A stretch of DNA of 64,000 nt, taken from positions 186,001-250,000 of the forward strand of contig NZ_JAVIFU010000002.1 in assembly GCF_031157315.1 (NCBI RefSeq), in the 5' to 3' direction. The position numbers and the translations under genes were made by a program. Position 1 is the first letter of the stretch, and every line of letters starts with the position of its first letter. The notes beneath the pieces were generated by a model, which worked only from the letters and a program-made list of their open reading frames with translations, had not been told where the DNA came from and did not search any database. Positions 9,012 to 17,761 of this stretch are shown here, one piece after another. This DNA comes from Paenibacillus sp. LHD-38. GTDB taxonomy: Bacteria > Bacillota > Bacilli > Paenibacillales > Paenibacillaceae.

Positions 9012-9506
9012 TTAGCTGCATCCGCCGCTTCCGCAGCTGCATGAGCCGCCGCTTCCACAGCTGCCGCCGCCCGCAGCCTTTTCATTGCCAGGCACTTTAA
9101 TATTGTCCGAAACGGACTCCGCGATCGTGCGAGAAACATCATAGAGCATTTCATCTACGGCCTGCTCGGCAAGTTTAAAGCGACGAACGCTTTCGATACC
9201 GCTCAGCTCCCGCTCGATCTGCTTCACTTTGTCCTTTGCTTCGTTATAATCCGGATGAAAGCGACCAAATCGCTCACATTCGACAAACAGTTCCTTCGCC
9301 TTCGCGAAACGCTTCGTCATTTGCTTGACTTCATCGTCCTCGCTCACAGCATTCTTCCAATATAGATAATCGGCTACTTCCGCCGATTGATTAATCCAAT
9401 CTCCTAGTTCATAGGCACAGAGCAGCAGCGACGCCATATCGAGAGAAGAAACGCCGCCTTGCGGTTGCTCCAACTGAATAGCCGTTAAACCTTCAGCAGT
9501 TGGCAT
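9012..9506 (-). CDS. ricF: RicF (YlbF), RNase Y specificity-complex subunit
   Basis: A 164-residue member of the YlbF/YmcA family. In Bacillus, RicA, RicF and RicT form a complex carrying iron-sulfur clusters that directs RNase Y processing of operon mRNAs and affects biofilm formation, competence and sporulation. The helical YlbF domain spans about 18-135. It is followed by a Gly/Ser/Cys tail with four cysteines (CGSGGSCSCGSGGC), a plausible cluster-ligating segment. The start at 9506 follows gaggtgg. An ATG four bases upstream opens a frame that stops after five codons, so it is not the start. ylbG lies just downstream in the same direction. Confidence 0.87.
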   Translation of the reverse strand: MPTAEGLTAIQLEQPQGGVSSLDMASLLLCAYELGDWINQSAEVADYLYWKNAVSEDDEVKQMTKRFAKAKELFVECERFGRFHPDYNEAKDKVKQIERELSGIESVRRFKLAEQAVDEMLYDVSRTIAESVSDNIKVPGNEKAAGGGSCGSGGSCSCGSGGCS

Positions 9507-9575
9507 TCATCCACCTCATTTCAATTGCTTCATTCAAGAGTATCATATCATATTCGCTTTACCAATTGATAGAGA

Positions 9576-11624
9576 TTATATTGGGCTTTCTTGACCTGGA
9601 ATGATGAGGCGCATTTCTTCCCACATATCCGGAGTGAGCCGGATTGTTTGTGGCTGCGGATCATCACGAAGCAATCCGACGACGGCCCATCCTTCGTCCT
9701 GAAGCTCAAGCTTCTCAGGCACGAATGAACGAAGCCCCTGCTCCATGCGCAGTTGAATCGGAGTTTGCCATTGCAGAGCCTGCTCAATGAGTTCTCTTCT
9801 TGTGGAATGGTGATACGTACGGAGCTGCTTTATCCACATGGAAGGTACTCGCTCCCGCTGTGACCAGGATTGAAGCTTTTCCTTCCCAACTTGATTATTG
9901 AGCTCAAAATGATGAAGGGGAAATGCTTCATAAATAAAATAAGATGGTTCTGTAATCGTTCCTTCAATTGTCTGCTGTTCATTCTGATGGCCCTGTTCCC
10001 TATTAAATATTGGGAATGAGATGGCTGCGTTCTCATCTCGCGAGGATTCGGATTCAACCGATTTACGTGCAGGGTAGCCGGCTTTTTGCAGCAAACGTCT
10101 GATTTCGCTGATTTGTCCTTGTTCAACTATAAAATCTAAGGAACCAAGCTTTTGCTTCAGAAATGGCGCAATTTTCACATCACTCTCAATAATCGCAGCC
10201 ATCTCAGCGTTATCACAACGAAGCAGGGCCACCTCTGCAAAAGAAGTACGACAAGCACGGCTTGTCCATGCATCCAGTAAAACCTCTACAGTGGACGGCA
10301 GCATCGGCGCACCAGAAGCCTCCCGAAGAAAGCTTTGAATAGACGCAAGCGTTCTTCCCTGCTCCAAAGCCCGGGAAACTGCGGCGGCTTCCAGCTGATA
10401 AACCGTAACCTGCTCATCCGATTTCCGTTCCGCAAGCAGTTCCAGCTCCCACCGTATCCAAAATGGGCACTCTGACTCTACGATCATTTCTCCGTTAGGC
10501 TGGACAGTAACATAAGATGGATGCTCCGTTGCTCGCTCCTGCTCCCGATCATGCCAAGGCACAGCTGAATTCCATCTGAAGAAAAGCTCTTTTCCATTCG
10601 CATGCTCGCAATCGACAAGGTCAATCCAGCCCATGCTATGCCATAATTCACACCAGTTGCTACTAGCAGAGACGCTTTGGCCGCTAGCTTCATTGCCTGA
10701 AGGTGCGGCAGGATGTAGATCAACGAACCATAAATCTATGCTGCTCTTTGAATGCCATTGCCCCGACTGCAGGCCCATCATGGACGCAGCCATATGAGCA
10801 TTACCAATCCCTGATGGCAGCAGCAGTGCTAAACACCAGTCCATTATTTGTATTTCCCGCGCAGCGTTTTCGAGCTTAAGCCATTGGTGGAGCATGGCTT
10901 CGTTCCACTTGAGTGATCCTTTTACAACCGTGAGCAAACCAAGTGCGGATGCCGCTTCCAGAATGAAGGCTGCTTGCAAAGGATAAGCATCGGCATGAGA
11001 CCATTTTAATTCGAATGATTTTAACCAACGCTCATCTAAATCAACTGACTGAATCAGCTTGCTCACTGTTTTTTTGGGAAGCGTACCGTTCAATGTAAGT
11101 CCTAATCCGCTTAGCCCTAGTACAGCGAATGCGCTAAGGAGCTGCCTGCTAAAAGGCCGACAAAAGGGACGCATAGCCCCATTCATTAGTCTTTCCCGCT
11201 CAAAGGATGTTAGCTGCTCGGGTTTGTATGGGAAAAATACCTTTTGCCAACCAATGAAGCATTCCACTGGTAAAAAATAAAGGTTCTCTCCCCATATTTT
11301 TTGTACGGAGAATAAGATGCCCGCATCTGCCAGCTCAGCGACTCCAAGCTGACATTCCGCGCCGGATAAAGAGGTGCACTTTCGCAGCTTCCGAATTAGC
11401 TGTTCGCCTTCGATTGGGACGGCTGCGAAATGACGTGCAAATTCTTTTATCACTTCAGAAGCATGCGGCGTCAGTCTTGCAGCCGCTTCTTGGATACTCT
11501 CGTGATCTACGGCTGCTTGCTCCCAAGTAAGCCCCTTATTACGCGCTGAATGCCACACTGATGCTTGCATAAAACTTTCCATTCGTTCAGAGGAAAGCTT
11601 ACCAAGCAGCTGTTTTATTCTCAT
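9576..11624 (-). CDS. Helicase-associated protein, coupled to an XPB-type helicase
   Basis: A 682-residue soluble protein. The N-terminal half contains winged-helix-like segments (for example LRKCTSLSGAECQLGVAELADAGILF). The C-terminal third has a region like the N-terminal domain of XPB/Ssl2 helicases (LGSLDFIVEQGQISEIRRLL). No helicase motifs of its own are visible. It begins with an ATGA overlap on the stop of the XPB-type gene, so the two are translationally coupled and probably act together. A comparable pairing of XPB with a dedicated partner (Bax1) is known in archaea; equivalence is inference. No nuclease motif is obvious to me. Function in Paenibacillus-type bacteria is undescribed as far as I know. 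Confidence 0.75.
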   Translation of the reverse strand: MRIKQLLGKLSSERMESFMQASVWHSARNKGLTWEQAAVDHESIQEAAARLTPHASEVIKEFARHFAAVPIEGEQLIRKLRKCTSLSGAECQLGVAELADAGILFSVQKIWGENLYFLPVECFIGWQKVFFPYKPEQLTSFERERLMNGAMRPFCRPFSRQLLSAFAVLGLSGLGLTLNGTLPKKTVSKLIQSVDLDERWLKSFELKWSHADAYPLQAAFILEAASALGLLTVVKGSLKWNEAMLHQWLKLENAAREIQIMDWCLALLLPSGIGNAHMAASMMGLQSGQWHSKSSIDLWFVDLHPAAPSGNEASGQSVSASSNWCELWHSMGWIDLVDCEHANGKELFFRWNSAVPWHDREQERATEHPSYVTVQPNGEMIVESECPFWIRWELELLAERKSDEQVTVYQLEAAAVSRALEQGRTLASIQSFLREASGAPMLPSTVEVLLDAWTSRACRTSFAEVALLRCDNAEMAAIIESDVKIAPFLKQKLGSLDFIVEQGQISEIRRLLQKAGYPARKSVESESSRDENAAISFPIFNREQGHQNEQQTIEGTITEPSYFIYEAFPLHHFELNNQVGKEKLQSWSQRERVPSMWIKQLRTYHHSTRRELIEQALQWQTPIQLRMEQGLRSFVPEKLELQDEGWAVVGLLRDDPQPQTIRLTPDMWEEMRLIIPGQESPI

Positions 11625-13327
11625 AGAGCTGCAGCCTCCTCATGCTTGTCCTCGTCGCAAGGAACGCTAACCCTCTCATAATGGTAGCCTTGTTCGAGCA
11701 TGAACAGCTGCCTTTTCATCGCAAATTCCGTTTCTTTTGTTTGGTCCGTTACAATCGTATAAAACCAGGCTTGATTGTTTCCGCTCTTCGGTCTTAACAA
11801 TCTTCCGATCCGCTGCGCCTCTTCCTGCCGGGAGCCGAAGCTGCCGGACAGCTGGATCGCGACAGCCGCATCAGGTAAATCAACGGCAAAATTCGCTACC
11901 TTCGATACGATAAGCACGGATAGATCTCCTTTTTTAAAGCGGTCATACAACTTTTGCCTCTCCTGTTGAGGCACTTCGCCTGTAAGCAATGGTACCTGTA
12001 ACTTTGCCGACAGCTCGTTCAGCTGATTCAAATACTGTCCAATAATCAGAGTAGGTTTACCCTCATGCTCCTGCAGCAGCTGCTTCACGATCGCATATTT
12101 TTCGGGATTTTCAGCAGCCATGCGAAGCTTGGCTCTAGCACTTGCCTGCGCATACAAAGCTGACATATTTTTATGTAGAGGTACTTTTATTTCCGTACAG
12201 GACACAGCCGCAATATGAGAGCTGGCTTCTGCAGTTTTCCATTGCATGTCAAATTGTTTAGGTCCGATCAAGGAATACACATCCTCTGCGCAGCCATCTT
12301 CTCGTACGAGCGTTGCGGTTAAGCCCAGCCGTCTTGTAGCCTGTATGTCGGCCGTCATTCGAAACACAGGTGCCGGAAGTAAATGCACTTCATCATAAAT
12401 AATAAGACCCCAATCCCGTTCAGTGAACAGCTTCATGTGCGTGAACGGCATATCCTTTGATTTTCGATGCGTCAAAATATTGTAGGTAGCTACCGTAACC
12501 GGACGTACCTGCTTCAACGTACCGCAATATTGTCCAACATCAGAATCCTGCAAGGATGTTTTGTCCAGCAGTTCATCCTTCCATTGTTTAACTGAAGTAG
12601 AATTTGACGTAAGAATGAGCGTCGCCCTGCCCAAACGCGCCAATGCCGCAATGCCGACAATGGTTTTACCCGCTCCGCAGGGCAATACGATTACTCCGCT
12701 GCCCCCTTGAACGGTTCCTTCCTTATAGAAATGCTCTACCGCTGATTGCTGATAGTCCCTTAATTCAAACAGACGATCCCGTAGCGTACGTTTTCTAAGC
12801 TCAACCTCAAGTGCCTCGCCGGCATGATAGCCAGCCAAATCAATCACAGGGTATCCAAGACGTGTGAGCTCCTGTTTCAATGAGCCGCGGCATTCTTCAT
12901 TAAGTTTCCACGATCCGCGTGTCAAACGAACAGATACATGGTCCATAATACTTGCCAGCCCGGACAGCTCGTCCATAATCATTTCATCACCGTGTAAAAT
13001 CAGACTATCAGAATCGTTCGACAACCAAAGCTTGCCATACCTGCCGACCAGCTTCCTAATTCGGGCTTCTGCCTGAAAAGGCAGCTCATATCGGCTGTAT
13101 GCGGTAAGCCAGCCCACGATATCATCCGCTGATATTCCGGTTGCCGCTGCATTCCATAGCGTTAATGGTGTCATTCGGTAAGTATGGATAGCTCCTGCTC
13201 TCCGAACGGCATCCATGAAGAGAACGAGCTTCTCTCTAGCTTGCTTTGCATCCGGCTTGCGCTCATCAAGCAGCACCAATAGATCCGATTGAACAATTAC
13301 TGGTCTATCCATAAGATCGTGCATCAT
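11621..13327 (-). CDS. XPB-type DNA repair helicase (SF2)
   Basis: A 568-residue superfamily 2 helicase. Motifs in order: Q-motif region LRDYQQSAVEHF, Walker A PCGAGKT (Lys about 221), DEVH box in IIYDEVHLLP (about 312), LTATLVREDG combining motif III and the XPB-specific RED element, and motif VI EEAQRIGRLLRP. An N-terminal DNA-binding segment of about 185 residues precedes the core. Bacterial XPB unwinds DNA 3'-5'; its repair role is incompletely defined. Two adjacent ATGs exist (13327 and 13324); the aaggagg spacing slightly favours the second. Three hairpin repeats lie immediately upstream. The downstream partner starts within the stop codon. Confidence 0.88.
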   Translation of the reverse strand: MMHDLMDRPVIVQSDLLVLLDERKPDAKQAREKLVLFMDAVRRAGAIHTYRMTPLTLWNAAATGISADDIVGWLTAYSRYELPFQAEARIRKLVGRYGKLWLSNDSDSLILHGDEMIMDELSGLASIMDHVSVRLTRGSWKLNEECRGSLKQELTRLGYPVIDLAGYHAGEALEVELRKRTLRDRLFELRDYQQSAVEHFYKEGTVQGGSGVIVLPCGAGKTIVGIAALARLGRATLILTSNSTSVKQWKDELLDKTSLQDSDVGQYCGTLKQVRPVTVATYNILTHRKSKDMPFTHMKLFTERDWGLIIYDEVHLLPAPVFRMTADIQATRRLGLTATLVREDGCAEDVYSLIGPKQFDMQWKTAEASSHIAAVSCTEIKVPLHKNMSALYAQASARAKLRMAAENPEKYAIVKQLLQEHEGKPTLIIGQYLNQLNELSAKLQVPLLTGEVPQQERQKLYDRFKKGDLSVLIVSKVANFAVDLPDAAVAIQLSGSFGSRQEEAQRIGRLLRPKSGNNQAWFYTIVTDQTKETEFAMKRQLFMLEQGYHYERVSVPCDEDKHEEAAAL

Positions 13328-13339
13328 TCTCCTCCTTCA

Positions 13340-13454
13340 AGGTTTGTGGAACAAACCCGCATCGTAAGCATAATCCAAGGTTTGTTTCACAAACCTGCTT
13401 CGTAAGCATAAACCTAAGGTTTGTGGAACAAACCTGTATCGTAAGCATATTCCT
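13340..13454 (-). repeat. Three tandem copies of the pre-RBS hairpin repeat (XPB helicase)
   Basis: Hairpins at 13341-13357, 13378-13396 and 13417-13435, spaced 38-39 bp, have loops differing between copies (ttcca, tgaaa, ttcca in the gene direction). Each is preceded by ATGCTTACGA-type sequence. A degenerate fragment continues to about 13475. The proximal copy ends about three bases before the aggagg of the helicase gene. Confidence 0.9.
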
Positions 13455-13643
13455 AAGGTTTGTAAGCAAATCTTCAACGTTCGCACTGTTCCGGACAGAA
13501 TGCTCCTCTAGACAGTATGCAAAAATTAACACTTTTTTATGCTTGAATAGCTGCAATATCCGCGCGATTTTATAATGCGAAATGTGTTATAGTAATAAGA
13601 AGTTCTTATTATGACCGCATTTTGGGCTGGAGGTACCACATCT

Positions 13644-14492
13644 ATGAAAAGAATTATAATCATTCTCCTCATGCTCATTTGCATGCCGCTAGCCGGCTGC
13701 TCGGCCATTTCCGAGCTTTCCTCGAACGTAATTCAAACGAACCAATGGTATCAAGTAACAGGCTTTATTGATGGAGATACCTTCAAAATCAAGACTGGTT
13801 CCGATGAAACGACGGTTCGACTGCTTTATGTGGATACGCCGGAAATCCAAAGCCCAAACAGCGAGCCTGAGGCTTTTGGTCCCGAGGCTTCTGATTTTAC
13901 GCAAGAGCTTTTATCCGAATCACAAGAGATAAGGCTTACCTTTGACAAGGAGCAGAAGGATCGATTCGAGCGCATGTTAGCTATTGTGGAGCTTAAGGAT
14001 GGCCGGATACTGAACGAGCTGCTGCTGGAAAATGGACTTGCGAAGGTTCTTATCGTTGAACCTAACGTCAAGATGGAAAACGCATACAAACAGCTTGAGC
14101 AGCAAGCCAAGCAAGCAAAAAAGGGTCTGTGGAGCATCGTTTCTGAAAGCAATCATACCGAATTCCCCGTTAAGAAAGCAGCAAGAAGCGGCATTATTAT
14201 CGAGGTAGACAAACAAGCTGAGCTTGTTACCATAACGAATACGACCAATGAAGCCATCGACATAAATGGCTGGAAGCTTATTAGTGTCCGCGGCAATCAA
14301 ACCTATCCGTTTGGGGCGTACGTTTTGGACGCGCAGCAAAAGGTGCTCATCTCCTCTGCCGATGAGACAATCAGCTCGAATTTGGACTTGCTCCAATGGG
14401 GAGCAACAAATATCTGGAACAACAAGCAGTCCGATCCTGCTGAGCTTTACAATCAATATAACGAGCTAGTATCCGTCTGGGAGGATAATTAG
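13644..14492 (+). CDS. Lipoprotein nuclease: SNase-like domain plus lamin-tail-like domain
   Basis: A 282-residue predicted surface lipoprotein. The signal peptide ends in a lipobox (PLAGC, Cys19). Residues about 35-170 are a staphylococcal-nuclease-like domain with DGDTFKI, VRLLYVDTPE (catalytic Arg, Asp and Glu positions) and DRFERMLA (second catalytic Arg). The C-terminal 100 residues (VTITNTTNEAIDINGWKL) look like a lamin-tail (LTD) domain, which often accompanies secreted nucleases. Likely role: Ca2+-dependent degradation of extracellular DNA or RNA at the membrane surface. The ATG at 13644 follows ggaggt. It is divergent from the helicase pair and ends at a bidirectional terminator. Confidence 0.88.
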   Translation: MKRIIIILLMLICMPLAGCSAISELSSNVIQTNQWYQVTGFIDGDTFKIKTGSDETTVRLLYVDTPEIQSPNSEPEAFGPEASDFTQELLSESQEIRLTFDKEQKDRFERMLAIVELKDGRILNELLLENGLAKVLIVEPNVKMENAYKQLEQQAKQAKKGLWSIVSESNHTEFPVKKAARSGIIIEVDKQAELVTITNTTNEAIDINGWKLISVRGNQTYPFGAYVLDAQQKVLISSADETISSNLDLLQWGATNIWNNKQSDPAELYNQYNELVSVWEDN

Positions 14493-14511
14493 CGAAAAGA
14501 CTTCCATAACA

Positions 14512-14561
14512 AAAAAAATGCTGCCCGATTGCGATCAGAATCGCAAAGGGCAGCATTTTTT
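14512..14561. terminator. Bidirectional terminator between the nuclease and the M20 hydrolase
   Basis: An aaaatgctgccc/gggcagcatttt stem with an inner ttgcga/tcgcaa stem, flanked by A and T runs on both sides. It serves the two converging genes. Confidence 0.9.
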
Positions 14562-14626
14562 GTTAGATACTCATAATCAATGATCCTTTTATTCCTATAT
14601 TCATTTCAATACTCGAACAGCTGCGC

Positions 14627-15823
14627 TTAAACCTTTGACCCCTTGCTGCTTGCGTAATCCTCGGCCATTTCAATCAGAAGCCTAGCTGCACGCTGCATCG
14701 CTTTCTCATCGATATCGAACTTCGGATGATGATGGGCATAAGTCGCGCCGCTGCTCTCATTGCCCGCTCCAACGAACATAAAGCAGCCGGGTACTTTCTC
14801 CAAATAATACGAGAAATCCTCAGCAACGGTAATCGCCTCTGAGCTAACAACGGCAGATCCGCCAAACAACGACTCTCCAACCTTAAAGAATCGTGCAGCT
14901 TCCTCTTCGTCATTCACGACTGGCGGATATCCGATTCTCATTTGATAGTCGAACGCAGCGCCGTGCATTTGGCAGACATGCGTCACCAGCGACTCCAATC
15001 GAACGTGGATCATCATTCTTGTCTTCTCGTCAAACGATCTGACTGTTCCCTTAAGTCGGCAGCGCTCCGCAATCACGTTGTTTGTAGTTCCTGCTTGGAA
15101 TGAACCGATCGTTACGACAGCCGGGTGAAGCGGGTTCACATTTCGGCTGACAATCGACTGTACGGATTGAACAAGATCCGTGCCGATCAGGATAGCATCA
15201 ACGGCTTGATGCGGCAATCCTCCGTGACCGCCCCGCCCAATAATATCGATGACGAACTCATCCGCAGCAGCCATGAATGGTCCAGGCTTGGACGCAACTA
15301 ACCCATAGTCGAGCGGTGTCCATAAATGTACGCCATAGATGACATCTACGCCATCAAGCGCGCCATCCTCAATCATTGGCTTTGCGCCGCCAGGCGTGAC
15401 TTCCTCTGCTGGCTGGAACAATAACCTGCGTTCACCGCTAAGCCCCGCCCGATTAGCAGCATAATAGGTTGCGATTCCAAGCATCGTAGCCGTATGAGCA
15501 TCGTGACCGCATGCATGCATAACGTTCGGCACCTTGGAAGCGTACTCGCATTTTTTCTCATCCTGTATTGGCAGAGCATCGATATCCGCCCTTAACGCAA
15601 TAATCGGACCCGGCAAATCGCCGTTTATAACTGCAATGATTCCATGACCGCCAATTCCGGTCCGCACTTCAATACCGAGTTCGCTTAATTGGCTGGCAAT
15701 CCAGCTTGACGTTACACGTTCATGGAACGATAGCTCCGGATATTGGTGGAGATGCCTGCGCCACTTAATCATTTTTGGAAACAACTGCTGTAATGCAAGA
15801 TCTACGATATCCTCTGTCTGCAA
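14627..15823 (-). CDS. M20-family amidohydrolase (N-acyl amino acid / peptide hydrolase)
   Basis: A 398-residue cytoplasmic metalloenzyme of the M20D type. Visible motifs are RRHLHQYPELSF, RADIDALPI, MHACGHDAHTATMLG (metal-binding Cys/His and His), FQPAEEVTPGGA (catalytic Glu) and the C-terminal HHPKFDIDE. Relatives hydrolyse N-acetyl amino acids, N-acetyl-diaminopimelate, hippurate or indole-acetyl conjugates; the substrate cannot be told from sequence. The start is a TTG at 15823, eight bases after aggagg. It stands alone on its strand. Confidence 0.87.
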   Translation of the reverse strand: MQTEDIVDLALQQLFPKMIKWRRHLHQYPELSFHERVTSSWIASQLSELGIEVRTGIGGHGIIAVINGDLPGPIIALRADIDALPIQDEKKCEYASKVPNVMHACGHDAHTATMLGIATYYAANRAGLSGERRLLFQPAEEVTPGGAKPMIEDGALDGVDVIYGVHLWTPLDYGLVASKPGPFMAAADEFVIDIIGRGGHGGLPHQAVDAILIGTDLVQSVQSIVSRNVNPLHPAVVTIGSFQAGTTNNVIAERCRLKGTVRSFDEKTRMMIHVRLESLVTHVCQMHGAAFDYQMRIGYPPVVNDEEEAARFFKVGESLFGGSAVVSSEAITVAEDFSYYLEKVPGCFMFVGAGNESSGATYAHHHPKFDIDEKAMQRAARLLIEMAEDYASSKGSKV

Positions 15824-16118
15824 ATCGCAAACCTCCTAACATTTTCTGAAACGAATTAACGCTAGCCAGACTATCCTTCGGCAGCGCGTCGCTCTCTCCC
15901 GAAAGTCTCCTCTTTCAAACGCAAGAGTCATTTCATCTAGTTTACCAGAAATAAGCCTTATTAAGGAAGCATACGTCGCATGGAATCCGCCCGTACCGTA
16001 CATTTCTTCAAAATGTCACTTTTGAGCGCTCTTAGAGAAGGGAGTAAGGGTTGCGCTTGCTGGGGAAACATACTATCATGAGAAAGAATGTACAACTCTG
16101 TCTTTTGAATTGGAAGCA
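15824..16118. other. Intergenic region between the M20 hydrolase and yugN
   Basis: No convincing coding frame on either strand. It holds the ribosome-binding site of the M20 gene on the left and a candidate yugN promoter near the right end. The middle, about 15850-16040, has no recognisable structure. Confidence 0.6.
16051..16079 (+). promoter_or_regulatory. Candidate sigma-A promoter for yugN-ftsW
   Basis: TTGCGC at 16051 and TATCAT at 16074 with a 17-bp spacer. It lies 40 bases before the hairpin repeat and 90 before the yugN start. Confidence 0.5.
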
Positions 16119-16152
16119 TATGCTTGCGAAGTCAGTTTTGCTTCACAAAACC
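16119..16152 (+). repeat. Single copy of the pre-RBS hairpin repeat (yugN)
   Basis: ATGCTTGCGAAG box followed by the hairpin GTTTTG-CTTCA-CAAAAC (16135-16151), four bases before gggagg of yugN. Relative to the main type, the G-C pair at stem position 3 is replaced by T-A on both arms, and the outermost A-T pair is lost. Confidence 0.85.
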
Positions 16153-16168
16153 TTTGGGAGGAACTACC

Positions 16169-16513
16169 ATGATTATTGAAAATACCGGCTTAAACGGTGT
16201 TAAAAGCGAACTTGACCATTTAGACGAATCTGCTGAAAAAGTCGGCTTTGTCCGTTGGCAATGGGAATATTATCGCGCTACATACGACTTGAAACTAGAG
16301 GATCGCGCGAGCGGCTCCGATTACTACTTGAGAATTACTACACGCGCAATCGAAGGCAAGCTTGAATCGCCGCATGCCGTGCTTATTATTGAATCCGTCT
16401 ACATCGGACGCTCCACTTTCCCGCATGGCCTTGAATATGAATCTCCGGTCCCTCAGCCAATCATGAACACGGCTACGCAACGACTACAGCAATTGAAACA
16501 ACTGCTAGCGTAA
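16169..16513 (+). CDS. yugN: YugN-like family protein
   Basis: A 114-residue protein matching the YugN-like family by its layout: IENTGLNGVKSELDHLD, GFVRWQWEYYRATYDLKL, YYLRITTRAIEGKLES, and a C-terminal helix. The family has no established function. I chose the ATG at 16169, after gggagg; fifteen further in-frame codons upstream run into the repeat. It sits 10 bases upstream of ftsW and is probably cotranscribed with it. Confidence 0.78.
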   Translation: MIIENTGLNGVKSELDHLDESAEKVGFVRWQWEYYRATYDLKLEDRASGSDYYLRITTRAIEGKLESPHAVLIIESVYIGRSTFPHGLEYESPVPQPIMNTATQRLQQLKQLLA

Positions 16514-16523
16514 CGGTGGGCAC

Positions 16524-17726
16524 ATGAAAGCCACGCAGAACGGCAGCCGAGGAAGACCGGACTTTCTGCTTCTCATTTTGACTCTTCTGCTCTTAGGCTT
16601 TGGACTTGTAATGGTGTTCAGCGCAAGCTCGAGCGTCGCTAAAGTATCCTTTGATGATTCACTGTACTTTATTAAGCGCCAGTTCATGTGGGCTGGCCTT
16701 GGTACTTTGATTATGCTGTTCATGATGAACATGAGGTATCAAGTGTATAAGAAAGCATTCATGCTTTTATTTATTCCTGTCATCATTATGCTCATTCTCG
16801 TTCCTTTTGTGAGCGAGTCCATTAATGGTGCTAGAAGCTGGTTTGGTATCGGTTCACTAGGTATTCAACCGACTGAACCTGCTAAGCTCGCACTCATTTT
16901 GTACCTTGGCGCATTAATTTCCAAGAAGGAAGAGAAGTTTCGCGATTTCAAAAAAGGCCTTATGCCTGTCATTGTCATTGTCGGCTTTATATGCGCTCTG
17001 ATCATGATGCAGCCCGATCTCGGCTCATGCTTGGTAATAGCCACGTGTGCAGCCATCATGATCTTGGCGGGAGGCGCGAATTTAAAGCATCTATTTTTAG
17101 CCGGTTCCGCATTAGCTTTGCTTGCAGCGGCTGTCATCGGAATCTGGATGGCAGCTAATCCTGAAGGATGGCAATACCGGATCGACCGATTCACAGCCTT
17201 CACCGATCCTCTTGCCGATGCGCAAGGCACAGGATGGCAAATGGTATCCTCTTTGCAAGCACTCGGGCATGGCGGTATAACCGGGGCTGGCTTTGGTGAG
17301 AGCGTGCAGAAACTGCATTATTTGAAATATGCCTACAATGATTTTATTTTTTCGATCATTGGCGAAGAGTTCGGCTTCATCGGCAGCTCGATTTTCCTGC
17401 TCTTTTATTTACTATTTCTGTGGCGCGGTCTCATTGTGGCTTTGCGTTGTCCCGATCAATATGGCACCATTGTTGGTGTCGGCATCGTCGGCTTGATCGC
17501 GACACAAGCTTTTATTAACATTGGCGGAGTTACGAAGGCCATACCCATGACAGGCGTTACCCTCCCTTTCATAAGCTACGGCGGCTCATCGCTGCTCGTT
17601 TGTCTTATGTGTATGGGGGTCCTGTTAAGCGTATCCAGAGAATCAAACAAAGCTGACAATAAAAGCTCGAATACTGCCAATAATAGCAGAACCACAGCTG
17701 CAACAAAAAGGACCTCTTCTTTGTAG
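16524..17726 (+). CDS. ftsW: FtsW, SEDS-family septal peptidoglycan glycosyltransferase
   Basis: A 400-residue polytopic membrane protein of the FtsW/RodA/SpoVE family that polymerises lipid II at the division septum. Recognisable features: FGLVMVFSASS in TM1, NGARSWFGIG and IQPTEPAKL, then YNDFIFSIIGEEFG and the C-terminal PFISYGGSSLL. About ten membrane segments are expected. The cytoplasmic tail of about 30 residues is Ser/Thr/Asn-rich. RodA and SpoVE look similar; proximity to ylaN, as in Bacillus, favours FtsW. The ATG at 16524 follows ggtggg. The TAG stop lies within the loop of its terminator. Confidence 0.87.
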   Translation: MKATQNGSRGRPDFLLLILTLLLLGFGLVMVFSASSSVAKVSFDDSLYFIKRQFMWAGLGTLIMLFMMNMRYQVYKKAFMLLFIPVIIMLILVPFVSESINGARSWFGIGSLGIQPTEPAKLALILYLGALISKKEEKFRDFKKGLMPVIVIVGFICALIMMQPDLGSCLVIATCAAIMILAGGANLKHLFLAGSALALLAAAVIGIWMAANPEGWQYRIDRFTAFTDPLADAQGTGWQMVSSLQALGHGGITGAGFGESVQKLHYLKYAYNDFIFSIIGEEFGFIGSSIFLLFYLLFLWRGLIVALRCPDQYGTIVGVGIVGLIATQAFINIGGVTKAIPMTGVTLPFISYGGSSLLVCLMCMGVLLSVSRESNKADNKSSNTANNSRTTAATKRTSSL

Positions 17727-17742
17727 GAGGTCCTTTTTGTTG
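17701..17742. terminator. Terminator overlapping the ftsW stop codon
   Basis: The stem caacaaaaaggacctc with gaggtcctttttgttg encloses the stop codon (17724-17726) in its loop, so the last codons of ftsW form the 5' arm. It can also end the convergent Asp23-family gene. Confidence 0.9.
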
Positions 17743-17761
17743 CAAGCATATAAGCTTTAGT

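Noticed and set aside
13305..13556. Open frame of 83 codons on the minus strand across the helicase repeats
   Set aside because: Its translation is just the repeat read three times; it lacks a ribosome-binding site and overlaps the helicase start.
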